From Branchiibius cervicis (GTDB taxonomy: Bacteria; Actinomycetota; Actinomycetes; Actinomycetales; Dermatophilaceae): DNA of 64,000 nt. The stretch lies in NCBI RefSeq assembly GCF_042661605.1, contig NZ_JBHSWJ010000002.1, positions 806,001-870,000 of the forward strand, in the 5' to 3' direction. Below, in pieces: positions 36,052 to 44,995 of this stretch. The position numbers and the translations under genes were made by a program. Under the pieces are notes generated by a model. The model saw nothing but the letters and a program-made list of their open reading frames with translations, ran no database searches and was not told the origin of the DNA. The first letter of the stretch is position 1. Every line of letters starts with the position of its first letter.

Positions 36052-39000
36052 CTAGTTGGGTTTGACGGACAGGTTGTCGTAACTGAACATCACTGGCGCG
36101 TTGGTTACTGAGCCTGACAGATAAGACTGCAGCGCGATGGAGCCGGCCGGCTGCAGCGCCGCAGTGGAATCGCTGGCGGTCAGTTGCGGTGACGTCGGCT
36201 CGGTGCCCGTCGCTTTCCATACTGTCCCAGTCAAAGCAGAGCCCTTGATGGTGAACCGGATGCGCAGCACGTCTCCACCGGTGTAGGTCAAACCGGCCAC
36301 CGACACTGTCTTGATCGATGTCTCCGTGCCGGACACGACCTTGGTCAACAGCAGCTGAACCGAGCCCGTGCTCTGGTACAGCAGCTTCAGCCGGTACTCG
36401 CCGGTGCTCGTGTGGCGTCCCATAAGAGTTATGTAATAACCGCCGCCGGTTGCCACCGTGGGCACCGAAGTATCCAAGACCCAGTTGATGTCGGCCGCGG
36501 ACACCCCGTTCAAGTAGGCAGTCTGACCATTTCCGGGACCCGTCGCGGTCATAGTGCCGATGTTGCCGTTGGTGGCGAACTTGGATGCAGTTCCGGACAA
36601 CGTCCAGGCACCGCCCTTGTCCGCCGTTCCCCAACCATTCGTGGTGGTCCGCGTGAACGTGTCCGTGGCGATGTCGGCGGGAACCGCGCTCACGGTGAGC
36701 TGCCGCGACGTCGACGCCGAGTTCCCATGCCCGTCGTTCACTGTGAGCTTCACGGTGTAGGTGCCCGCCGTCCCGTACGTGTAGTTCGGGTTAGCGGCCG
36801 TGCTCGTACCCGACCCGTCTCCGAAGTCCCACGCGTACGTGAGCGAGTCGTTCTCCGGGTCACTGGAAGCCGAGGAATCGAACGCCACGGCCAACTGGTT
36901 CGCCGTGGCCTTGAACGAGGCCGTCGGCGGCTGGTTGGCGATGGTGACGGCGTGGGTGACCGAGGTCTTCGCGCCGTCGTTGTCGGTTGCCGTGAGCGTG
37001 ACCTGGTACGTACCGCTGCGGGTGTAGGTGTACGACGGGTTCGCCGACGTGCTCGTTCCCGAACCATCCCCGAAGTCCCAGGACAGACCGGCCACTGTTC
37101 CATCCGCGTCGGTTGTTCCGGCCGACGAGAACGTGGCAACGAGGCCACTCACACTCGAAGACCAGACGACCGTCGGCGGTTGGTTGGCTCCGCCCACCGT
37201 GACCGTTTTGGTCAGGGCGTTGGTGCCACCGTCGTTGTCGGTGACGGTCAGCGTGACGTTGTAGCTGCCGGCCGACGTGTAGGTGTGGTTGGGCTTGGCG
37301 GTGGTGGCGTGGGTGCTTCCGTCTCCGAAGTCCCAGTCGTAGGAAGCCACGGTGCCGTCGCTGTCGCTCGACCCCGTGCCGTCGAAGCTCGCGACGTTGT
37401 GCGCCACGCTGGAGGTGAACGCCGCTGTCGGGGGCTGGTTCACCACCGTCACCGAGTGCGTGACCGAACCGGTCGCACCATCGTTGTCGGTGACGGTCAG
37501 CGTGACGTTGTAGCTGCCGGCCGACGTGTAGGTGTGGTTGGGCTTGGCGGTGGTGGCGTGGGTGCTGCCGTCTCCGAAGTCCCAGTCGTAGGAAGCTACG
37601 GTGCCGTCGCTGTCGCTCGACCCCGTGCCGTCGAAGGACGCCACGCGGCCGGCCACGCTCGAGGTGAACGCTGCTGCCGGTGCCTGGTTGGAGCCGCCGA
37701 CGGTGATCGACTTGGTCACCGAGTTCGTCGCGCCCTGGTTGTCGGTGACGGTCAGCGTGACGTTGTAGCTGCCGGCCGACGTGTAGGTGTGGTTGGGCTT
37801 GGCGGTGGTGGCGTGGGTGCTGCCGTCTCCGAAGTCCCAGTCGTAGGAAGCTACGGTGCCGTCGCTGTCGCTCGAACCCGAGCCGTCGAAGCTCGCGACG
37901 TTGTGCGCCACGCTGGAGGTGAACGCCGCTACGGGGGGCACGTTCGCCGGCGGTGCGGCCACCGTCACAGCGTGGGTGGTGGCGGTGGAAGCCGTACCCG
38001 AGCTGTCCTTGACCGTCAGCGTGATCGTGTAGCTCCCGCCCGCACTGTAGGTGTGGGACGTCGTCGGGGTGGTGGTGGTCACCGGCTGCGAGCCGTCTCC
38101 GAAGTCCCAGACGTAGGACGCTACCGAGTCACCGGTGTCGGGATCCGAGGATGCCGAGCCGTCGACAGAAGCTGTCAGACCGCTGGCCGTCGCCGTGAAG
38201 GAAGCCGTCGGGGCGTGGTTCACGGTGGCCGCGTTGTAATGAGCAGCGATCTGCCGCGGGCTCAACTCGCTGCTGTAGAAAGCAGCCTCATCGATGGTGC
38301 CGGCGAAGTAGTTGCTGCCGGCCCAGGAGGAGTCACCCCCGACGCGCCAGTATCCGTTGTAGGCCTGCTGGCTCGTCTGCGCGTTCGTAGCGACCACAAC
38401 ACCGTCGACATACAGGGTCATCCCGTCCGAACCCTGGGTCGCGACGACGTAGTGCCAGTTCCCGTCGTTGTAGGCCGCGCTGCTGGTAGCCAAGTTGGTT
38501 TGGCCGGTCCAGGTGCCGAAGACGAGCTGGCCCGAGGGCAGCATGTAGACGTGGCGGTCGTAGTTGCCACTGTTACCGGTCTGCTGGTCGCCGAAGCCCA
38601 TGATCTTGCCACCGGCAGTGGTGGTGGTCTTGAACCATGACTCCTCGGTGTACGTCGAAGGACCGACGACCGGGCCGGCGGAGCCCAACGTGCCACTCGA
38701 ACCATCGAACGTGACGCCAGAACCGCCGCCGGTGGGGGAGCCAGCGGCGCCCTGAGTGTAGCCGCCGCTGTACAGGCCGTCGTTCCCGTTGCCGGAGACG
38801 TCCGTCGCCTTGGTGGTTGTGTCCGTCATTCGGTAGTAGACATCCGGTTGATCGTTGAACACAGCCTTGCCGTAGGCGTCGGCCGGCGCGGTGACGGTCG
38901 GGACCGTGCGACCACTGTCGGTGTAGTGCTGCTGGATCTGCGTCGGAGTCAGCGCGGTCGGATAGATGGCCGCCTCGTCGATGGCGCCGGCGAAGTAGCC

Positions 39001-41295
39001 GTTGCTGCTACCCGGCCAGCCACCGAGGTTGTCGCCACCGAGACGCCAGTAGCCCGAGAAGGGCTGGCCGGCGGTCGCCGTGGTGTTGGTACCGACCTTC
39101 TTGCCGTCCAGGTACAGGACCATTCCTGCAGACGACAGCGATGCGACCGCGTAGTGCCATTTGCCGTCGTTGTAGGTCTTCGGTGAGGTCACCGTCGACA
39201 CCGCGTTGTTATACACACCGAAGACCACTTGACCACTTGGGGTCATGTAGAGATGACGGTCGTAGCTACTGCTGTTGCCCGTGTTCGAGCTGCCGAAGCC
39301 GAGGATCTTTCCGCCGCTGGTACTCGTCGTTTGGAACCAGACCTCGGAGGTGAACAGGTTCGGTCCGACGACCGGCGTCTGTGTTGAGGCGAACGAGCTG
39401 CTTGATCCGGCGAAGCTGTAGGCCGTGTTGCTGTCGTTCAACAGAGCGCCCGCCGCGCCCTGGGTTGCACCGCTGGCGGTCATGGGCGAGGAGCCAGCAA
39501 TGTCCGTAGCGGTCGTGCCGCTGGTCTCGCCCAAGCGCCAGTAGTTGGATGCGCCGTCGTTCAGGACATCCATTAGGTAAGCACTGGTGGCCAGATTGGT
39601 CGGCATCGTGACAGAAACGGTTTGAGAGTAGTTGGCGTTTCCGTCTGCATCCGTGGCTTTGACGTAGTAGTTGTACGTCTGGCCGGCGGTGAGACCGGTG
39701 TCCATGAAGCTGATGGTCGGCGTGTTCCAGAATTGCGACGTAGCCGTGGTCGTGTAGACGACCTTGCCTCCGCGAACCACGGAGTAGGTCAGGTTGGAAT
39801 TGTCGCGATCCCAGTTAGCCGGGATTGACACACGGCCTACGGTGTTGGACAACGCTGTCACCGTAGGGACCCAATTTGTTCCGCCAAGCCGGGGGCCCTG
39901 CTTGTTGGTGGACTTGGAGGGCACGGCAAATCGACCTAGACCGGCCTGGGCTCCGCCGTTGATGGTGGGGAACTCGCCCCCGACCACAACGTAGTTTGAG
40001 TTGCCGTTGATTGCCCAAGCGGCCTGGCTTTGGCCCGACAGTGTCCCCACAGCGATGTCCGGGAACCAGTTGATCAGCGACGGCGAGGCGGTTCCGTACC
40101 AGTCGTGGTAGCCCATCGTGTCGTGGGCGATCGTTCCGGTCGCTTGCTTGGTGAACGCCAGCGCGTGGCGCATGTTGGTCGACCAGGGGTCGCTCTGCGG
40201 GAAGCCGCCGATATTGGCGCAGTAGTGGGCGTGGCTCACCGTATAGACGGCCGCATCGTTGGCAAACACCCCGTAGGTGTCACCGTGGCAGTCCTCCACC
40301 CAGTTGATAGCACCAGTGTTGCCGTCAGCAGAGAACGTTCCTTCGAGATTGCCGTACCCGTAGTAGTTGTAAGCCGTGCCGTAGACATTCGAGCCGTCGG
40401 TGCTCAGGCTGTAGATCGCCGCGCCACCCTGAGAGGTCACACCCCAGGCGGTCACGGTGTCAGTCGCTGCCCAGTACACCCGAGCACCGGTGGTCGGGTC
40501 CAGGGCTCCCAAGCCGGTCGCGCTTTGGCCGCCAATCTGGTCGAACGAGCCGCCCACGATGACCAGGCTCTTGCTCGGGTTCATCGTCATCGAGTAGACC
40601 TTGGCGTCTGCGCCCGGATTCCAGGGCAGAAGTGCGCCGGTGGTCGCGGACACCGCGGCAACCCGGCTGCGCGCCGTGTTATTGACCGTCGAGAAGATCC
40701 CACCGAAGTAGACCGCTGAGTTGGTAACAGCCAGAGAGGTCACCTGGGAATCCGCTGTGACGTTGAACGAGGAGATGAGAGCACCGGTGGCCGGATCAAG
40801 TGCGGCGATCCGATTGGCGGTTCGGCCGCCGATCGTCGTAAAGCTGCCCGCCACGTAAAGTCGGCTGCCATCGGGAGACAGCGCCATGGCAAGGATTTGG
40901 CCGTTGGCGTTGGGGTTCCAGGAGGTCATAACGCCAGTGCTGATGGAGTAGGCCATCAGATTGTTCCGGGAAGTTTCATTCGTGCCGGCAGCCGCGCCTG
41001 CTGGTCGCGCACTGGTGAACTTGCCGCCGACGAACACTGTGTCCCCTGAGACCGCCTGCGCCCAGGCGATCCCGTTGATCTGGGCCGTGGGAAGTGAGTC
41101 GGCGGTGACCAAGCCCGTGGGACGGTCGGCGATCGGAGACGTATCAGCGCGGGCCGCCGTTAACGGCGTGAGCAGCGCAGCCACCAGGATTGCCACGGTC
41201 AGCGCCGCGATACGCGCGAGAGTGCGTCGGACGGTGTGACTGGAAGAGCTAGCAGACTTGGTTGCAGGTCCGGGGACACCGAACGAACGAAGCAC
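36052..41295 (-). CDS. Giant secreted surface protein: beta-propeller, Fn3-like, two LamG, six PKD, C-terminal GWG/GGAW domain
   Basis: About 1,747 residues. The order is: signal peptide (TVRRTLARIAALTVAILVAA, cleaved near ARA-DTS); propeller-like repeats of about 45 residues with VFVGGKFT, LYVAGSFTTIGG, VYFGGIFS and VIVGGSFDQIGG (roughly 60-470); a fibronectin-like segment (about 490-590); two LamG/concanavalin-like domains (about 590-800 and 815-1030, each with YDRHxYM and GYWRxGGD); six PKD domains with WDFGDGS (about 1030-1550); and the terminal domain TDTFTRTTTNGWGTADKGGAW. There is no LPXTG motif or membrane anchor. GTG 41295 follows AGGGGGCC; ATG 41334 is an alternative. Likely a matrix or adhesin protein tied to the local polysaccharide. 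Confidence 0.88.
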   Translation of the reverse strand: MLRSFGVPGPATKSASSSSHTVRRTLARIAALTVAILVAALLTPLTAARADTSPIADRPTGLVTADSLPTAQINGIAWAQAVSGDTVFVGGKFTSARPAGAAAGTNETSRNNLMAYSISTGVMTSWNPNANGQILAMALSPDGSRLYVAGSFTTIGGRTANRIAALDPATGALISSFNVTADSQVTSLAVTNSAVYFGGIFSTVNNTARSRVAAVSATTGALLPWNPGADAKVYSMTMNPSKSLVIVGGSFDQIGGQSATGLGALDPTTGARVYWAATDTVTAWGVTSQGGAAIYSLSTDGSNVYGTAYNYYGYGNLEGTFSADGNTGAINWVEDCHGDTYGVFANDAAVYTVSHAHYCANIGGFPQSDPWSTNMRHALAFTKQATGTIAHDTMGYHDWYGTASPSLINWFPDIAVGTLSGQSQAAWAINGNSNYVVVGGEFPTINGGAQAGLGRFAVPSKSTNKQGPRLGGTNWVPTVTALSNTVGRVSIPANWDRDNSNLTYSVVRGGKVVYTTTATSQFWNTPTISFMDTGLTAGQTYNYYVKATDADGNANYSQTVSVTMPTNLATSAYLMDVLNDGASNYWRLGETSGTTATDIAGSSPMTASGATQGAAGALLNDSNTAYSFAGSSSSFASTQTPVVGPNLFTSEVWFQTTSTSGGKILGFGSSNTGNSSSYDRHLYMTPSGQVVFGVYNNAVSTVTSPKTYNDGKWHYAVASLSSAGMVLYLDGKKVGTNTTATAGQPFSGYWRLGGDNLGGWPGSSNGYFAGAIDEAAIYPTALTPTQIQQHYTDSGRTVPTVTAPADAYGKAVFNDQPDVYYRMTDTTTKATDVSGNGNDGLYSGGYTQGAAGSPTGGGSGVTFDGSSGTLGSAGPVVGPSTYTEESWFKTTTTAGGKIMGFGDQQTGNSGNYDRHVYMLPSGQLVFGTWTGQTNLATSSAAYNDGNWHYVVATQGSDGMTLYVDGVVVATNAQTSQQAYNGYWRVGGDSSWAGSNYFAGTIDEAAFYSSELSPRQIAAHYNAATVNHAPTASFTATASGLTASVDGSASSDPDTGDSVASYVWDFGDGSQPVTTTTPTTSHTYSAGGSYTITLTVKDSSGTASTATTHAVTVAAPPANVPPVAAFTSSVAHNVASFDGSGSSDSDGTVASYDWDFGDGSTHATTAKPNHTYTSAGSYNVTLTVTDNQGATNSVTKSITVGGSNQAPAAAFTSSVAGRVASFDGTGSSDSDGTVASYDWDFGDGSTHATTAKPNHTYTSAGSYNVTLTVTDNDGATGSVTHSVTVVNQPPTAAFTSSVAHNVASFDGTGSSDSDGTVASYDWDFGDGSTHATTAKPNHTYTSAGSYNVTLTVTDNDGGTNALTKTVTVGGANQPPTVVWSSSVSGLVATFSSAGTTDADGTVAGLSWDFGDGSGTSTSANPSYTYTRSGTYQVTLTATDNDGAKTSVTHAVTIANQPPTASFKATANQLAVAFDSSASSDPENDSLTYAWDFGDGSGTSTAANPNYTYGTAGTYTVKLTVNDGHGNSASTSRQLTVSAVPADIATDTFTRTTTNGWGTADKGGAWTLSGTASKFATNGNIGTMTATGPGNGQTAYLNGVSAADINWVLDTSVPTVATGGGYYITLMGRHTSTGEYRLKLLYQSTGSVQLLLTKVVSGTETSIKTVSVAGLTYTGGDVLRIRFTIKGSALTGTVWKATGTEPTSPQLTASDSTAALQPAGSIALQSYLSGSVTNAPVMFSYDNLSVKPN
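37190..37945. repeat. Tandem PKD-coding repeats, about 252 bp per unit
   Basis: Three consecutive units (PKD 2-4 of the giant protein) share long near-identical stretches, for example the segment coding for YDWDFGDGSTHATTAKPNHTY. Units recur about every 252 bases (84 residues). Differences are few, mostly at third positions, which points to recent duplication within the gene. Confidence 0.85.
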
Positions 41296-41513
41296 GAGGG
41301 CCCCCTGGTTCAAGGAAGAGTAAAGACAGCGCATGGCAATGGTAAGGAGTTGCCAAGGGCGAGTTTAGGACGTCGCGTGGGCCGATCCGACCAAATTGGC
41401 GAAATTGGTGGAAAGTGATTGGGCCAGTTCCTTGAACGGCGACCGGAAGGACGATATAGGGAGGTGTTGCGGCGCCGAGCCCGTCGTGCAACACCGTGCT
41501 TCGGGCAGAAAGA

Positions 41514-42191
41514 TCAGGCCTTCGATCCGGTGAAGGTCACCGCTGGGGCAACCGGGGAGTAGCTGACGGTCACCAGGAGGGCGCCGTGGGTTTGGTCGAC
41601 CCGGAACACATAGACCGCCGTGGCAGACTCGCCGGACTTCACGGAACCTTTGAAGGGTCTTGCGGGAGGTCCGTCAGCCGGATCCCCAGGGGTCTTTGCC
41701 GCACCGATGGCGAGGTTGACCACCGCGGAACTGAGGTCGATCGGCGCTGAAGATGCGTTCTTGATGGTGATCGTTAGCGCTAAGCCCGGCCCCTTGGTCT
41801 GACCGGCACCAGTGCCCGACGCGGTGACGTCAGCAATTTTGTCGATCTGGCCGGTCACCTTGCCGTCGAATGTAGCGACGCTGGTGATCGGTACGGTCGG
41901 GCCGCTGGCAGGCTGCGTGCCAGATGGCGCCGGCACGCTGGTCGGCTCGCTAGATGGCGAGGTGCTCGTCGGGGAAGCCGTCGGCCCTGAGGTGCCCCCA
42001 ACGTTCGTTGCCGGGTCCCCGCTCGACGTGCTCGAGGTCGGGTTTGAAACGGTCGCTGCCGGGGACGTCGGCGAGGAGGTGCCGTCGCCACCCGACGAGC
42101 AAGCGGCTAAGCCGCTGAGGGCCACTGCAATGACTCCCGCCAGCACGGCCTCATACGACGAGCGACGGTGGCGGAACGTGCGCAGAACCAT
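41514..42191 (-). CDS. Putative lipoprotein with Ser/Thr/Pro-rich linker and DUF4352-like domain
   Basis: 225 residues. Signal peptide with lipobox LSGLAAC (Cys about residue 31), then about 70 residues of Ser/Thr/Pro/Gly linker suited to crossing the wall. The C-terminal ~110 residues form a beta-rich domain with TITIKNASSAPIDLSSAVVNL and ATAVYVFRVDQTHGALLVTVSY. That pattern is close to DUF4352/TELRT-like immunoglobulin folds of actinobacterial lipoproteins. The role is unknown. It lies between the giant protein and the Wzz/BY-kinase gene on the same strand, 41 bases from the latter, so it may be part of the export operon. Confidence 0.7.
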   Translation of the reverse strand: MVLRTFRHRRSSYEAVLAGVIAVALSGLAACSSGGDGTSSPTSPAATVSNPTSSTSSGDPATNVGGTSGPTASPTSTSPSSEPTSVPAPSGTQPASGPTVPITSVATFDGKVTGQIDKIADVTASGTGAGQTKGPGLALTITIKNASSAPIDLSSAVVNLAIGAAKTPGDPADGPPARPFKGSVKSGESATAVYVFRVDQTHGALLVTVSYSPVAPAVTFTGSKA

Positions 42192-42232
42192 GAACGCAAC
42201 TGTAAGCGGCGAGCGACACGCTTACCGTCCGT

Positions 42233-43648
42233 TTACTTCTTTCTGGAACCGGTCTTCGACGCTTCCGCGAGGGAGTCGTCAGTCTTCACGGAAGATCCCA
42301 TCGTGGACGGCGAGGCTGCAGATTGGTAGGAGTAGTAGCTTCGATCCCGGCGGGTACGCGGGACCTGGTTCAGGATCCAGCCCAGGCATTGCGCCCTCAC
42401 TGCGTTGACAGCGGCCGTCGCCTCCTCGACCTGGGCGCGTTTGGTCACTCCGTGACGGGCTACCAGAATCACCCCATCCGATTTACTGGCAACCACAGCG
42501 CCGTCGGTCACCGGGAGCACCGGCGGGGTGTCCACGATGACGATGTCGAAGCGCTCCGACATCTCATTGAGCAACGTGCTCATGTGCCTACTGTCCAGCA
42601 GCTCGACGGGGTTGGGCGGCACGGTGCCCGACGGGATCACCCACAAGTGGGGCTGCTTCTCGATGATCACATCGTCGAGTTCGACCCGGTTGGCCAGGAT
42701 GTCAGAAAGCCCGACCGTGCCATCGAGATCCAGGTAGCGCGCAACCTGTCCACGGCGAAGGTCGGCGTCTACGAGCAGAACCTGTTGTCCGCCCTCAGAG
42801 AATGCTGCTGCAAGATCAATAGACATGGTCGTCTTGCCGTCGCCGCTGACGGCTGACGAGACCGCAATAACCTTGGGTGGCCGGTCGACATTGACGAACT
42901 GCAGATTAGTCCGGATCTGCCGGATCTCCTCGGCGAGCGGGTTGTAGCCGTCATCGCGCGGCATCAACGGGTTCGAGCCTCGCGACGCGAGGCTCGCCGT
43001 TCCCAGCACCGGCTGGCCCGAGACGTCTCCCAGCTGGTCCACAGCCTTGACGGACGTGTCGGTCATTTCTCGCAGCAGCGCCCACGCCAGTCCCGCCAGC
43101 AGCCCAAGAAGGAGCCCAACAGACAGATTGAGCTTGCGCTTGGGATCTGTCTGAACGGCTTCTGTCGGTCCTGTCACCACACTCAGCTCGACGGCTGGTG
43201 TTTTCGATGCGGGAGTGACGTCCAGTTCTTGGACGAGCGGACCCAACTGGGTCTGGATTCCACGTGCCAACGACTCAGCCATGCTTGGGGTGGGACCGGT
43301 GGCAGTGGCGGTGAGGAGGACGGTGTTCAGATCAGCGGTCGCCGACAGCTGAGAAGCGACGTGGTGGGGGTCGTCGCCGAGATGCTGAGCCTTGACGATT
43401 CTGCGCGCCAGCTCGTCGCTACCGACCAATTTCACGTAGGAATTGACACGGTCTGCGCCGAACTGGCTGGCGTTGAACAATTGCGATGTCGAAGAAACGG
43501 GCGTCGACACGAAAAACGTGACCCGGCTCGCATACTGGGCGGGGATGCGGGAGGTGACGATCGCCGCGAGAACGACGCCGAGGAAAGCCAGAGCAACCAC
43601 TGCAAGCCAGCGCTTCCGTATACTACGGAGTACAGCTGGAAGCTTCAC
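42233..43648 (-). CDS. Polysaccharide co-polymerase with tyrosine (BY-)kinase domain
   Basis: 471 residues. A Wzz-type chain-length domain lies between two membrane helices (WLAVVALAFLGVVLAAIV near 15-35 and LSVGLLLGLLAGLAWALL near 175-195) and is fused to a cytoplasmic BY-kinase. Walker A is SGDGKTTMS, Walker A' VLLVDADLRRG and Walker B IVIVDTPPVLP. A Tyr cluster in the tail (RSYYSY) is the expected autophosphorylation site. It would set the length and control export of the capsule or exopolysaccharide made by this cluster. GTG 43648 with AGGAATGGG upstream is preferred over the longer frame to 43780. Confidence 0.9.
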   Translation of the reverse strand: MKLPAVLRSIRKRWLAVVALAFLGVVLAAIVTSRIPAQYASRVTFFVSTPVSSTSQLFNASQFGADRVNSYVKLVGSDELARRIVKAQHLGDDPHHVASQLSATADLNTVLLTATATGPTPSMAESLARGIQTQLGPLVQELDVTPASKTPAVELSVVTGPTEAVQTDPKRKLNLSVGLLLGLLAGLAWALLREMTDTSVKAVDQLGDVSGQPVLGTASLASRGSNPLMPRDDGYNPLAEEIRQIRTNLQFVNVDRPPKVIAVSSAVSGDGKTTMSIDLAAAFSEGGQQVLLVDADLRRGQVARYLDLDGTVGLSDILANRVELDDVIIEKQPHLWVIPSGTVPPNPVELLDSRHMSTLLNEMSERFDIVIVDTPPVLPVTDGAVVASKSDGVILVARHGVTKRAQVEEATAAVNAVRAQCLGWILNQVPRTRRDRSYYSYQSAASPSTMGSSVKTDDSLAEASKTGSRKK

Positions 43649-44017
43649 GAAACACCCATTCCTGGTTATGGCGGCACGTTCGACCGAGTCGGTCTCGACC
43701 GAGTCGGCGACGACACGAGCGTGGAAAATCCTGTTGATGATACCGCCCGTCAGCGCTTCGGTCGTGGTGATCCTCACCACGACCGAATCATCACAAGGCG
43801 CAGACCCGATTTCGGCCCTGGGAAGAGCTCCGTCTACTTGCTGCGGCGGCGGTTGCCTACCGGCCCTCGTCGGCCCACCCGTGAGCGCGAGCCGCTCGCC
43901 CTCGCGAGCCAGTAGGTCCAGCTAGGCGTGACCAGCGGGGAGCCACCCTTGGGGTGGGGCGCGCCGCGAGTCCATCAGCCCTCACGTTCGTTGAGACAGC
44001 TGAGAGGGCAACGTAAA
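43649..44017. other. 369-bp intergenic region without a supported gene
   Basis: Lies between the BY-kinase start and the end of the next minus-strand gene. It should carry the kinase promoter. I see a short direct repeat GACCGAGTCGG (about 43681 and 43697) and a small CCACCC/GGGTGG hairpin near 43950, but no coding region with credible composition. Confidence 0.5.
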
Positions 44018-44856
44018 CTAACTGCGGTTCAGTCGGGCGTAACACAGATAATTGTATTGTGTTCGCTCCTGGTAGAGCTCAGGAAATCGAGCAGCCCACG
44101 ACTCGTCAAAGAGGGGCTCTACCGTGTCGGCTCCCGTGTCGAACAGCGGTGGGAATTCAAGGTAGGTCTGTAGTCGCTGACGTAGGTACTTCGAGTCAAT
44201 ATCATTCGGGGCAACGCTCTTGCGTGAGTACTGCGGAATCACCGATAGTTCAGTGGCGCCGAATCGTTGAGCAATGACGCCAGCTTTACGGACAAGGCGG
44301 GCTGGAAGACTGCTGTAGCGCCTACTTGCGTCCTCGGCGGACGTTTTTCCGAAACCACTTCCCGCGAATGCCTTCTTTAGCGAGTAGAAATCGCCTTGCC
44401 GAGGGGGTAATTATCTTCGAAAATAACATGTTCGAACCCGAACCAGTAAGATTGCATCAGTCGGTTGTAGGCGTCTTGATGGTCGTCGAAGAACACCAGT
44501 GCACGAGGGCCCGCAATATCAGTCCAGTCTATCTCAGTAAAGTCTGAGTCGTGGTAATGAACTCTGGGGGAGATGTATATTCGTTTGTCGAGATAGAGAT
44601 CGATAGAATGAATTTCTGCGTCCGGACACGCCTGCTCGAGCAGCCACGTGCTCTGGCCACGCCAAATGCCGCTCTCAACGATGAATTCTGGCGCAAGTCG
44701 ACGAGCGATGAACCATGTTGCGAACATATGAGGAGCGCCCATGCCACCGGTATTTTGCTGCAACGGTCGCTTTGAGTACAACTCAGCGAATTCTTGAACG
44801 TCCGCGGTCATCTGCTCGCGCGTCCACGGGTTCTGACCAATCTCATTCGCCTTCAC
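44018..44856 (-). pseudogene. Class I methyltransferase-like protein of the polysaccharide cluster, frameshifted in this sequence
   Basis: Corrected length about 279 residues. The N-terminal part has FIVESGIWRGQSTWLLEQACPDAEIHSIDL, a SAM-binding glycine loop and acidic strand end in the style of CmcI-like methyltransferases, then ALVFFDDHQDAYNRLMQ. The frame breaks at five G on the plus strand (44403-44407); adding one base turns DNYPLGKA into DNYPPRQGDFYSLKKAFAG and leads into the second ORF, which ends LCYARLNRS. The start is uncertain: GTG 44856 (VKANEIGQ) is used, but an upstream start is possible. The region is visibly less GC-rich than its surroundings. Confidence 0.65.
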
Positions 44857-44995
44857 CGTCGAGAGTCTACCGGAGACGGCATGCGCGAGCTTGCGGAATG
44901 GGGAGCGCAGAAGTCTGTCGACGGTCAGCGGGCAAGGCGGCTGGCGCCGTGAGAGACTTGCCCGTGCGTTACCAGCTGAGGAGGAGTTTCTGCCC

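Noticed and set aside
37190..37945. CRISPR-like regular repeats
   Set aside because: The repeat unit is 252 bp of coding sequence for PKD domains, with no short repeat-spacer structure.
36412..38640. 742-codon plus-strand open frame with Arg/Val repeats
   Set aside because: Antisense of the PKD repeats of the giant protein; its repetition simply mirrors theirs.
43857..44045. 62-codon minus-strand ORF in the 43.6-44.0 kb gap
   Set aside because: Arg/Ala-rich, with no ribosome site or recognisable feature, and overlaps the end of the methyltransferase gene.
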